Assembly: GCA_964646605.1 (NCBI GenBank)
Contig: CAZYEX010000150.1
Span: 1-64,000 of the forward strand
Source of the DNA: SBAX01 sp964646605
GTDB lineage: Bacteria > Planctomycetota > Phycisphaerae > UBA1845
Direction: 5' to 3'
Length of the DNA stretch: 64,000 bases
Position 1 is the first letter of the stretch. Each line of letters opens with the position of its first letter. The notes beneath the pieces were generated by a model. It was not told the DNA's origin. It did no database searches and saw only the letters and a list, made by a program, of their open reading frames with translations. This document shows, piece by piece, positions 33,503 to 41,308 of the stretch. A program made the translations under genes and the position numbers.

Positions 33503-34078
33503 ATGCACCAGCGGGATAGGATGTTCCGAACGCTGGGGGGTCTTGCCGTCGCCATGACCGGGACGGCGGGCGTGCTGGCCTGGATGGACCCCTCGATCCC
33601 CCTCGGGGCGGATTCTCTGACCTACGAAGAGCTTTCGCGGATCGCTTATCGACTGGTCCAAGATGACGTTCGGGTGGATGCGCGACGCTGGCGGGAGGTC
33701 GAGTTGGTCGCCGCGCGCTTGGACGCACGTGGAACCATGCTCGCGGCTGCCGCCGACGACGGCGAGTGCCATTTCTACATAGATGAGGCCGGGCAAGCGG
33801 TCCAAGGTCGGCGCTGGCGGCAACAGACCGGGGCGTCCCACGCGCCCCACACGGTGCGGATCGAGATTGGACTTGGGGAGACGATGCCAAACGGCGGCGA
33901 GGGGATGTCTCTCCAGCAGTGGCAATCGGTCCAGGCGCTGCTCCAGGCGTTGGACACCACGGTGGGCGACCCGGGTCAGCCCCTTCCGCTTCGCATGGAG
34001 CCGGGCATTGCGGCGCCCGCAGCCGACCAGTCGTTCACCAGCCGCGACGCCCGCGGCAACCTGCACCGCGCCGGTTGA
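33503..34078 (+). CDS. Hypothetical protein with an N-terminal membrane anchor
   Basis: 191 residues. A hydrophobic segment LGGLAVAMTGTAGVLAWM (about 11-28) may be a signal anchor. The rest has alternating strands and helices (RWREVELVAARLD, CHFYIDEAGQAVQGRRW, TVRIEIGL, LQQWQSVQALLQAL). The layout recalls N-acetylmuramoyl-amidase-like folds that have lost their zinc ligands, but this is weak. It lies 58 bases before the selenoprotein gene on the same strand. Confidence 0.5.
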   Translation: MHQRDRMFRTLGGLAVAMTGTAGVLAWMDPSIPLGADSLTYEELSRIAYRLVQDDVRVDARRWREVELVAARLDARGTMLAAAADDGECHFYIDEAGQAVQGRRWRQQTGASHAPHTVRIEIGLGETMPNGGEGMSLQQWQSVQALLQALDTTVGDPGQPLPLRMEPGIAAPAADQSFTSRDARGNLHRAG

Positions 34079-34136
34079 CCGGCATTCTCGGACCGCGGGC
34101 TGGCGTCTTTCCATCCGTTTCGGTAGGATATCGTGT

Positions 34137-34826
34137 ATGAGTTGGCAAAAGGCGTTGGTATCGGCCGTTGCGTCCGCGGTTGTCGGCGGCTGCTCATCGG
34201 GGGATCAGACAGCCCGCTTTATCGAGCAGGTCGACCAATCACCGCCCGAGCGCCGCCCGCCGGACTGGGAGCAAACCAAGACGCTTATGGCTCGACGAAC
34301 TCCGGCCGTCGGCGAGCCGGCCCCGGATTTCACGCTCCGAACGCGGGACGACTCGGCCACGATCACGCGCTCGCAATTCCAGGGCGACAAACCCCTCGTG
34401 CTCATCTTCGGCAGCTTCACCTGACCGCCCTTCCGGCGTCAGGCTGACGCCTTGGAGAAGATGTTCACGCGCTACCGGGACCGGGTCGCGTTCCTGTTCG
34501 TCTACATCCGTGAGGCCCACCCCAGCGACGGTTGGCAGATGCCGACGAACGAGCAGGAAAACGTGGTCTTCGCCCAGCCGCGAACCGTCGCCGAACGACG
34601 AGGCGTGGCCCAAGCCTGCTGTGAACGGATGAAGGTTTCGATGCCTTGCGTGGTGGATGAGATCGACAACCGCGTGGACAACGCCTATGCCGCCTGGCCG
34701 GAACGGTTCTTCGTAGTCGGCGCCGACGGTCGAATCGCCTACGCCGGCGAGCAAGGTCCGTGGGGATTCAAGCCCGCCGAAGTCGAAAAGTGGTTGAAGA
34801 AACACGTCCCCAAGACGGCCCGGTGA
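34137..34826 (+). CDS. Deiodinase/thioredoxin-like lipoprotein with an in-frame UGA read as selenocysteine
   Basis: Reading through TGA at 34422-34424 gives one coherent protein of 229 residues. A lipoprotein signal ends VVGGC (Cys19), then a redoxin domain starts PAVGEPAPDFTLRTRDDS. The active site is VLIFGSFT-U-PPFRRQADAL with Sec96, the GSxTUPPF motif of iodothyronine-deiodinase-like proteins. The frame continues without a break as FLFVYIREAHPSDGWQ, then VDNAYAAWPERFFVVGADGR. A perfect hairpin 10 bases after the UGA fits a bacterial SECIS. Plain annotation would give two broken frames (ending 34424 and starting 34452). The TAGGAT at 34124-34129 leaves almost no leader. Confidence 0.8.
34435..34451 (+). 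promoter_or_regulatory. Putative bacterial SECIS hairpin
   Basis: GGCGTCA (34435-34441) pairs perfectly with TGACGCC (34445-34451) around a GGC loop, within the coding sequence. The stem starts 10 bases after the UGA, and the G-containing apical loop lies 18-20 bases after it. That is about the distance at which SelB recognises bacterial SECIS elements. CC at 34433-34434 can pair with GG at 34454-34455 across a TT bulge. Confidence 0.65.
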
Positions 34827-34862
34827 GGACGGTAGGGTTGCCCTATCGGTTCGGTTGGTCTT

Positions 34863-35993
34863 TCACGGTTTGCCGCGGACGTCGAGGAGCACGGATTCGG
34901 GGTCTTCGCCCGTGGGCTTGTATTCGGCGATGAGTTTGCGGATGCGCGGCTGGTCGGGGTTGAGCTCCAGCGAGCGGTGCCAGTGTTCGAGGGCCCGGTC
35001 GCGGAGTTCACAACGCGACTCGTCTTCCAAGAAACCGATCATGTAAATCGATCCCAAACCCGCATGGGCCCGAGGCATTCTCCGATCGCAGGTGAGGGCC
35101 TGTTGGTAGGCGCGCTCCGCGGCGGGGAACTCACGGGAGCGAAAGAGGCAATACCCCAACGCTTCGTGAGCGGGGGCGAGGTTGGGGTCCATTTCGACGG
35201 CCTGCAAGAGCGATTGCCGGGCCATCTTCAACCGCTCTTGATTCATATAGGTGTGGGCGAGGTTGACCAACACCTGCGGCTGGCGACTGTCGCGCTCCAA
35301 CGCCTCTTTGTAGGCGCGGACGGCTTCGTAGTACTTCTGCTGGGCGTCCAAAGCGACGCCGAGGTTGAGGTAGGCGTGAGGACGATCGGGGTTCACGTCG
35401 ATCGCCTTCTGGAAGCGTTCCACGGCCTGGGTGTAATCGCCGGTTTGTTGGTAACAGACGCCGAGGTTCAGTTGGGCGTCGAAGTCGGCTGGGCGGAGTT
35501 CGATGGCGTGCAGATAGGCCTGGATCGCATCCTTGATCCGTTGAGTGAAGTGGTAGAGTTGGGCGAGGTTCACCGTGTCGTCGAAGGAAAATGGATTGCG
35601 GCGAATGGCATCGACGAAACACTCGATGGCCTGCTCATACTCGCCGAGTCGGCGATAGATCGTTCCCATGCCTGAGTGGGCGACGGCCAGCTCCGGCGAC
35701 AGCTTGGCCGCCTCTTGGAACTCCGCTAGGGCCGCTTCCAAATCGTCGCCGCGAAGCAGTTGATCGCCGCGCTGCGCGTGTCTTTTGGCTTGGGCCTGAC
35801 GGATCGTTGCGCAGCCGGCAACGAACGACACCGCGAACACGACCGCCAACAACTCGGTGTGAACGGTTGACCAAGCGAAAAACCGCCCGTCTACGAACCC
35901 CCTGCCGAATGTTCGTCGGGCGCGTCGCGTGACTTGGCCTACCTCGCCAGCCGCCATTAATATCTGGATATCTCTCTGGTCCGTCGGTTCCAT
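34863..35993 (-). CDS. TPR-repeat lipoprotein
   Basis: 376 residues from an ATG at 35993; another ATG at 35957 is possible. A hydrophobic segment ending AVSFVAGC looks like a lipoprotein signal, although 45 residues precede it, so the true start may be further in. About eight TPR units follow (for example AVAHSGMGTIYRRLGEYEQA and PHAYLNLGVALDAQQKYYEA), forming a protein-interaction solenoid. The C-terminus KPTGEDPESVLLDVRGKP is unstructured. It is convergent with the selenoprotein gene. Confidence 0.8.
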   Translation of the reverse strand: MEPTDQRDIQILMAAGEVGQVTRRARRTFGRGFVDGRFFAWSTVHTELLAVVFAVSFVAGCATIRQAQAKRHAQRGDQLLRGDDLEAALAEFQEAAKLSPELAVAHSGMGTIYRRLGEYEQAIECFVDAIRRNPFSFDDTVNLAQLYHFTQRIKDAIQAYLHAIELRPADFDAQLNLGVCYQQTGDYTQAVERFQKAIDVNPDRPHAYLNLGVALDAQQKYYEAVRAYKEALERDSRQPQVLVNLAHTYMNQERLKMARQSLLQAVEMDPNLAPAHEALGYCLFRSREFPAAERAYQQALTCDRRMPRAHAGLGSIYMIGFLEDESRCELRDRALEHWHRSLELNPDQPRIRKLIAEYKPTGEDPESVLLDVRGKP

Positions 35994-36142
35994 CCTCGGT
36001 TTGTATCGACGAGGTAGGGTCGGGGTATTTACCCGAACTCCACCCCGCCCGGCGGTCCCTGCCGTGGGGTTGCCTTGGACCGCCTTGCGGCCTACCATTG
36101 CAAATAAGGGATCCCACGGGATATCTCGCCGAGGAAGCTGCC

Positions 36143-36919
36143 ATGCTCGACCCTACCTTGCTCGCCATCCCTGTGTTTAACGAGGAGACGCACCTTCCCA
36201 GCGTGCTCCGCGAGGCCCGGAGGTTCTGCTCGAACATCCTGGTGGTGGACGACGGGTCGACGGACGCCACCCCGCGGATTCTCCGCGCCGAACGGGCCAT
36301 CCATGTTCTGACCCATTGCGAAAACCGCGGTTACGGCAAGAGCCTGGCCGACTCCTTCACTTTCGCCCGACGACATAAGTTCGAGTGGTTGATTACGATG
36401 GACTGCGACGAGCAGCACGAGCCCGCGCAAATCCCGCATTTCCTTGAGGCCGCCACGCGCGGCGATGCGGATATCATCAGCGGCACCCGCTACCCGCACG
36501 GGCACGATGTTGACCTTTCCGCCCCGCCCGATCGGCGGCGCATCAACCGCATCATTACCCAAGCGCTCAACCGTTGCCTGGGGCTGGGGCTGACCGATGC
36601 GTTCTGCGGATTCAAAGCCTATCGCGTTTCGGCGCTCGATCGCTTGCGTATTACGGTGCCGGGGTACGCCATGCCGATGCAGTTCTGGGTGCAGGCGGCG
36701 CGCGCCGGGCTGCGGGTGCGCGAAATCCCCGTGCGGCTTATTTACAACGATCCGAATCGGCACTTCGGCGGAATGCTCGACGACCCCACTATTCGCTTGC
36801 AGCATTACCTCGACGTTCTGGAGACCGAGCTCGCGGTCGAGCCATCCCCGGACGCCGAATCCGCTTCCTCGTCGCGACGCTGTCATAGTTCCGATCCATG
36901 CTCGACTTCACCCGGCTGA
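36143..36919 (+). CDS. Family 2 glycosyltransferase (polyprenyl-phosphate sugar synthase type)
   Basis: 258 residues. Typical GT2 signatures: LAIPVFNEETHLPSVL, ILVVDDGSTDATP, ENRGYGKSLADSFTFA, the metal-binding TMDCDEQHEP and DIISGTRYPHG. The pattern matches DPM1-like enzymes that charge a polyprenyl phosphate with a sugar, but no C-terminal membrane helices are present. The last 25 residues are Ser/Pro-rich and overlap the next gene by 22 bases, so the two are probably translated together. Confidence 0.82.
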   Translation: MLDPTLLAIPVFNEETHLPSVLREARRFCSNILVVDDGSTDATPRILRAERAIHVLTHCENRGYGKSLADSFTFARRHKFEWLITMDCDEQHEPAQIPHFLEAATRGDADIISGTRYPHGHDVDLSAPPDRRRINRIITQALNRCLGLGLTDAFCGFKAYRVSALDRLRITVPGYAMPMQFWVQAARAGLRVREIPVRLIYNDPNRHFGGMLDDPTIRLQHYLDVLETELAVEPSPDAESASSSRRCHSSDPCSTSPG

Positions 36920-38448
36920 AGACGCCCAGCACCGACGGCCAGGTGCTCATCCTACCCGACGCGAAAGGGTTGGCCGCCGCAGTTTCCCATAACACCGCGC
37001 TCTTTCAACAGACACAAGTCGAGGTTCTGGGTGTGCCGCTTGGCGAATGGCGTCGGCGAACGCGGGAGAAGCTGCTCGGCGGCGACGACCGTCCCGTCAT
37101 CGCCGTGGGGCATCAACCGGGGTTCATTCATCCTGGGGTGTGGGCCAAGCAGGTTGTCGCTCGGCGACTTGCCGACGCCCTGGGTGGTCTGGGGATCAAC
37201 CTGGTCGTGGACAACGACGCCCCGCAGTCGGTCTCGCTTGCTGTTCCTGTTGTGAACGGCGATCGATTGGAGATGCACTCCGTACGCCTTTTTGACCTTC
37301 CCTCCGGATTTGCGTATGAGCAACTCGAATCCTGGAACCGCGGACGGATCGTCGAGTTGGGTCGGGAGATGGAGTCGCAATGGGGGGAACGGTTCTCGCG
37401 ATCCTTGATGCCGGAGTTTCTGAAGGCACTCGCGCAGAGCGCCGGTTCGACCGACCCGATCGAAACGTTCCTCGCCGCGCGACGGGCGTTGGATTCGCCG
37501 CTGGGCGCAGCGGTGGATGACCTGCGCGTCAGCCGGGCGTGGTGGACGCCGATGTTGCAGGACATGCTCGCCGGCGCCGATCGCTTCGCCGTGTCGTATG
37601 ACCGCGCTCTCGCGTGGTATCGACAGGAGTTTCGGGTCCGCGGCGGACAACGTCCCATCCCGGACCTTCAGCGCCGCGGGTCGGCGTGGGAACTTCCGGT
37701 GTGGGCGTATCGCCGCGGGGAGGCGCGACGACGGGTGTTTGTTGTACGGCGAGGGGACGCTGCGGAATTGACGACCGCGGAGGAGCCGATCGCCACGGTC
37801 TCCTTGAAAGACGCGACCCAAGTGGATGAACTCACTTCGCCGCTGGGCGGACCCGCTCAGTGGCGGCTGCGGCCACGGGCGTTGGCTCTCACGATTTGGG
37901 CGCGATTGTTTCTTGCCGACGTGTTCATCCACGGGATCGGCGGGGCCAAGTACGATCGCATCAGCGACGCGATCATCCGGGATTACTACGGATTGGAACC
38001 GCCGCACATGGGCTGCGTGTCGGCGACGTTGCATCCCGAACTTCCTCACCGCGCGACCGGGGGAGAGACGATCCGGGCCTTGGAGTGCTCCCTGCGCGAT
38101 CTGCATTGGAACCCCCAACGGCATTTGGACCGGACCCCTCAGCGAGAAGGTCTGCTCACGGAGCGAGCCGCAGCCATGCAACAGGCCCAGTTCATCCAAT
38201 CCGGCGAGCGCTCCGATCGGTCCGTCCGGCGAAAGGTCTTTGAACGAATCCGCGAGTTGAATCGGGGTTTGCTGGCCACGGCCCCGGAAGCCTTGCCGGA
38301 GCGTCTGGCGGAATTGGACCGCACCCGAAACGAACTGGCCCAGACCCGTATCGCCCAGGGACGGGAATACTTCTACGCCCTCTATCCACGGTCGGCCCTG
38401 GAACGACTTCTTCAGGCGCTTCCCGCTGCGGACGATTTTCGGATATGA
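36898..38448 (+). CDS. Conserved hypothetical protein coupled to the glycosyltransferase
   Basis: 516 residues, no transmembrane helix and no named domain. Conserved-looking blocks include PVIAVGHQPGFIHPGVWAKQ near residue 65, LVVDNDAPQSVSLAVP, and LFLADVFIHGIGGAKYDRIS near 340. The C-terminus is helical (RKVFERIRELNRGLLAT and DRTRNELAQTRIAQGREYFYAL), and the whole resembles large cytosolic enzymes of the BshC type only in outline. The overlap with a GT2 gene suggests a role in sugar or cofactor conjugation. The function is unknown. Confidence 0.6.
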   Translation: MLDFTRLKTPSTDGQVLILPDAKGLAAAVSHNTALFQQTQVEVLGVPLGEWRRRTREKLLGGDDRPVIAVGHQPGFIHPGVWAKQVVARRLADALGGLGINLVVDNDAPQSVSLAVPVVNGDRLEMHSVRLFDLPSGFAYEQLESWNRGRIVELGREMESQWGERFSRSLMPEFLKALAQSAGSTDPIETFLAARRALDSPLGAAVDDLRVSRAWWTPMLQDMLAGADRFAVSYDRALAWYRQEFRVRGGQRPIPDLQRRGSAWELPVWAYRRGEARRRVFVVRRGDAAELTTAEEPIATVSLKDATQVDELTSPLGGPAQWRLRPRALALTIWARLFLADVFIHGIGGAKYDRISDAIIRDYYGLEPPHMGCVSATLHPELPHRATGGETIRALECSLRDLHWNPQRHLDRTPQREGLLTERAAAMQQAQFIQSGERSDRSVRRKVFERIRELNRGLLATAPEALPERLAELDRTRNELAQTRIAQGREYFYALYPRSALERLLQALPAADDFRI

Positions 38449-38539
38449 TCGGCGGTGAGCGGGCGTCCCCAGCCGCCTTGGCGGCGGCGCGGATGTGCCC
38501 GCGGTTCATCGCCGATGGGCGGCGAGACCGGAGGTTGCC

Positions 38540-38941
38540 GTGACGGAACGCACCACGCCGGGCGGGCTGCACATCGACTCGGATTGGAAGACCGAGGCCG
38601 CGCAGGAAAAGGAACGCCTCGCGGAACAGGAGGGCGCACGCAAGCCGGCGGCGGCGGGCGAATACGCCGCCGACTTCATGGAGCTGGTGAACCTCATCGC
38701 CTTGCAGGCGGCCATCGGCCTGGGGGGCTACCAGGGTCCGGGCGGGGAGCGAATCGCCCCCAACCCTATGGCTGCCAAGCATCACATCGACCTCCTCGAT
38801 GTGTTGGAGAAAAAGACCGCCGGCAACCTGACGGAAGAGGAGAAGCGCGTCTTGACGGGCGTTCTGTACGAGCTGCGTATGCAGTACGTCGCCGTGGTCG
38901 GTCCGGCGCGCGGCGAGGGGACGAAGTCCGCGGCGCCGTGA
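38540..38941 (+). CDS. DUF1844-family protein
   Basis: 133 residues from a GTG with GGAGGTT upstream. The core FMELVNLIALQAAIGLGGYQ, then AKHHIDLLDVLEKKTAGNLT and EEEKRVLTGVLYELRMQYV, is the DUF1844 signature (a helical protein of about 90-130 residues widespread in bacteria, function unknown). The N-terminal 40 residues are charged and probably flexible. It is followed by a rhomboid gene on the same strand. Confidence 0.8.
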   Translation: MTERTTPGGLHIDSDWKTEAAQEKERLAEQEGARKPAAAGEYAADFMELVNLIALQAAIGLGGYQGPGGERIAPNPMAAKHHIDLLDVLEKKTAGNLTEEEKRVLTGVLYELRMQYVAVVGPARGEGTKSAAP

Positions 38942-38986
38942 GAGATGCCTCCGGCTCGCACCGGTCTTGGACCGCGGCGTTGAACC

Positions 38987-40204
38987 ATGCCCTTCCTTGC
39001 CCTGCCCATTCGCACTGAGACGGTCATCCGCCGCACGCCGGTGGTCAACTACATTTTGATCGGGCTGAATCTCTGCGCCTTCCTCGCGTTCGACGCGCGC
39101 TTGGCCGGCGAAGCATGGGGAGAGCTGCCTCAGCGATACCTGTACTTGGCTTCCGACAGGCCTGCGTTCTACCAGTTCCTCACCTATCAGTTCATGCACG
39201 CGGACACGATGCACCTGCTGGGCAACATGCTGTTCCTGTGGGTGTTCGGCAACAGCGTAAACGGCAAGATGGGCGACGGACCGTACCTTCTGTTTTACCT
39301 GGCCGGCGGGATCTTCGCCGGGTTGGGGCATGCGCTTCTGCATCCCAACGCCCTGGTCGGCGCTTCAGGGTCGGTGGCGGCCGTCACCACGGCATACTTG
39401 GCGCTTTTTCCCCGCAGCCGTGTCACGATCCTGTTGTGGTTTTTCCTGTTCCTGCACTTTGTCGAGGTTCCGGCGATGATCGTGATCGGATTGAAGATCA
39501 TCGTCTGGGACAACATCATCGGTCCGGCGCTGGGCGAGACGCAGCGCGTGGCCCATCATGCGCACCTGGCCGGTTACCTTTTTGGCTTTGCGGCCGCGCT
39601 GCTCATGCTGTTGACCCGGGCCCTGCCGCGCGACCAGTTCGACATTCTTGCCCTCTGGAAACGATGGCACCGCCGGCGGGAGTTCGCGGCGGTTGCGGCG
39701 GGAACACCGTCCTGGTCGAGCTACGAGGCCGTGGGGCGCGAGGTTCCCCTCGATCCCCAGCAGCGTGCCGCACAGGAACGGGCCTTCGAGGAAATCGCCG
39801 ACCTCCGCGTGCGAATCGGTGCGGAGTTGGCGCGCGAGGATGACGGCGCGGCGACGGCGCTGTATGAACAACTCACGGCCAAGAGCGAGGCCCAGTGCCT
39901 TTCGGAGCAGCAGCAACTCGCGGTGGCCCGCGAGTTCTTCCGCAGCGGACGGTTCCCGCAGGCCGCCGCGGCCTTCGAGCGCTTCGTGCAGTGCTACCCC
40001 TCCTCCAGCGAGGCGGGCAATGTACGTCTGCTGCTGGGGATTGTGTACGCCCGCGACCTCCGCCAATACGAAGACGCCGATCGGCATCTCACGCAGTCCA
40101 TGCACTCCCTGCGCGATTCCGTGCGCCGGGATCAGTGTTTGGAATGGCTCAAGAACGTACGGGCCGCCCTGGGGCGACCCGCGCCCGAAATCATGAGCGG
40201 ATAG
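38987..40204 (+). CDS. Rhomboid-family intramembrane serine protease with a C-terminal helical repeat region
   Basis: 405 residues. The first 220 form a six-helix rhomboid core: HADTMHLLGNMLFLWVFGN, the catalytic Ser128 in GASGSV and the catalytic His193 in HHAHLAGYLFG. The remaining 180 residues are cytoplasmic and TPR-like (YEQLTAKSEAQCLSEQQQLA, then AAAFERFVQCYPSSSEAGNV). Rhomboids cleave membrane-anchored substrates; the repeat region may choose partners. It is 5 bases upstream of the aminotransferase gene, in the same orientation. Confidence 0.85.
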   Translation: MPFLALPIRTETVIRRTPVVNYILIGLNLCAFLAFDARLAGEAWGELPQRYLYLASDRPAFYQFLTYQFMHADTMHLLGNMLFLWVFGNSVNGKMGDGPYLLFYLAGGIFAGLGHALLHPNALVGASGSVAAVTTAYLALFPRSRVTILLWFFLFLHFVEVPAMIVIGLKIIVWDNIIGPALGETQRVAHHAHLAGYLFGFAAALLMLLTRALPRDQFDILALWKRWHRRREFAAVAAGTPSWSSYEAVGREVPLDPQQRAAQERAFEEIADLRVRIGAELAREDDGAATALYEQLTAKSEAQCLSEQQQLAVAREFFRSGRFPQAAAAFERFVQCYPSSSEAGNVRLLLGIVYARDLRQYEDADRHLTQSMHSLRDSVRRDQCLEWLKNVRAALGRPAPEIMSG

Positions 40205-40209
40205 GGCCC

Positions 40210-41052
40210 ATGCCTGAGCTTGCCTACGTCAACGGAGTATTCTCCTCCATCGCCGACGCCAAAGTCTCCATCGAAGACCGTGGATTTCAGTTCGGCGACG
40301 GCGTCTACGAAGTCATCGCCGCGTACGACGGGAAACTCTTCCGGCTCGAACAACACATGCAGCGCTTGCGAAAAAGCTGCGAAGGGATCGCCCTCGATTA
40401 CGACTTTCGAAGCCGACCGCTCGAACCGATCATCGCCGAAGGACTGCGGCGAAGCGAAATCCGCGAGGCCATGATCTATCTGCAAATCACGCGCGGAGCG
40501 GCCCCGCGATCGCATGTCATCCCGCCGGGCATGACGCCGACGGTGGTGATGACGGTCAAGCCGCTGCCGGTCCTTCCCGAGGAGCTTCGCCGCCGCGGAG
40601 CGCGGGTGATGACGACGATCGACACCCGCTGGACGAATTGCTACATCAAGGCCGTCACGCTGCTGCCCAACATTCTCGCCAAGAACGAGGCCGCCCGCCG
40701 AGGATATGACGACGCCATCTTTGTCACCGCCTCCGGCGAGGTTCGGGAGTGTACGTCGGCCAACATTTTCGTGATCGCCGCGGGCGCGATTCGCATTCCG
40801 CCGCGCACGGAGTCCATCCTCCACGGGGTCACGCAGGGGTACCTCATCGAACTGGCGAACTCAATCGGACTGCACGTATCCGAGGAAGTGATTTCCGTGG
40901 AGTCCCTGCGCCAAGCCGACGAGGTCTTCCTTTCGGGAACCGCGTCGGAGGTCCTGGCCATCACTTCCATCGACGATCGCCCGGTCGCCGACGGCCGCAT
41001 CGGACCCGTTACCCTGCGACTCGCCGACGAGTTCCTCCGCCGCACGCGGTGA
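40210..41052 (+). CDS. dat: Class IV aminotransferase, D-amino-acid transaminase-like
   Basis: 280 residues, standard length for the BCAT/D-AAT/ADCL fold. The PLP-binding Lys is Lys147 in CYIKAVTLLPN, a sequence close to D-alanine aminotransferases (IKSLNLL). Other signatures are the start YVNGVFSSIADAKVSIEDRG and the C-terminal DEVFLSGTASEVLAI. Branched-chain or aminodeoxychorismate activity is less likely. A palindrome of the five-member family lies 4 bases after the stop and may act as its 3' end. Confidence 0.85.
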   Translation: MPELAYVNGVFSSIADAKVSIEDRGFQFGDGVYEVIAAYDGKLFRLEQHMQRLRKSCEGIALDYDFRSRPLEPIIAEGLRRSEIREAMIYLQITRGAAPRSHVIPPGMTPTVVMTVKPLPVLPEELRRRGARVMTTIDTRWTNCYIKAVTLLPNILAKNEAARRGYDDAIFVTASGEVRECTSANIFVIAAGAIRIPPRTESILHGVTQGYLIELANSIGLHVSEEVISVESLRQADEVFLSGTASEVLAITSIDDRPVADGRIGPVTLRLADEFLRRTR

Positions 41053-41056
41053 TGTA

Positions 41057-41079
41057 GCGCCACCCCTTGTGGGTGGCGC
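41057..41079. repeat. GC-rich palindrome, copy 3
   Basis: GCGCCACCC (41057-41065) pairs perfectly with GGGTGGCGC (41071-41079) around CTTGT, preceded by TGTA. The copy at 42888-42910 is nearly identical, with one changed loop base. It lies directly after the aminotransferase stop. Confidence 0.7.
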
Positions 41080-41221
41080 GGGCTGCCGATCGCGCCGTCC
41101 CCGAGGGCTGGACTTCCGCCGAGTCGGGATCCGCCGCGACGGACGACCGTTTTTCGACGGATTGCAAGCGGCTTTTGCCCGCAATCCGCCCCGAATCCCG
41201 CAAGAAAACCCGAGAAGGCTC

Positions 41222-41250
41222 TTTCACACCGCACATCAATCGAATAGAAT
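41222..41250 (+). promoter_or_regulatory. Candidate promoter for the IPTL-CTERM protein gene
   Basis: TTTCAC (41222-41227) and TAGAAT (41245-41250) are spaced by 17 bases. The gene starts at 41309 with GGAAGGA upstream, giving a leader of about 50 bases. Confidence 0.45.
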
Positions 41251-41308
41251 GTTGGGGCTCGAATTACAAGAGCGATCTGTCGGACTCCCCTTCTTGGTGG
41301 GAAGGAAC

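Noticed and set aside
34422..34424. Reading the TGA as an ordinary stop and the downstream part (from 34452) as a separate 124-residue gene
   Set aside because: The downstream part has no ribosome binding site and starts in the middle of a thioredoxin-like domain. The residues around the TGA match GSxTUPPF, and a SECIS-like hairpin follows, so a selenoprotein is more economical.
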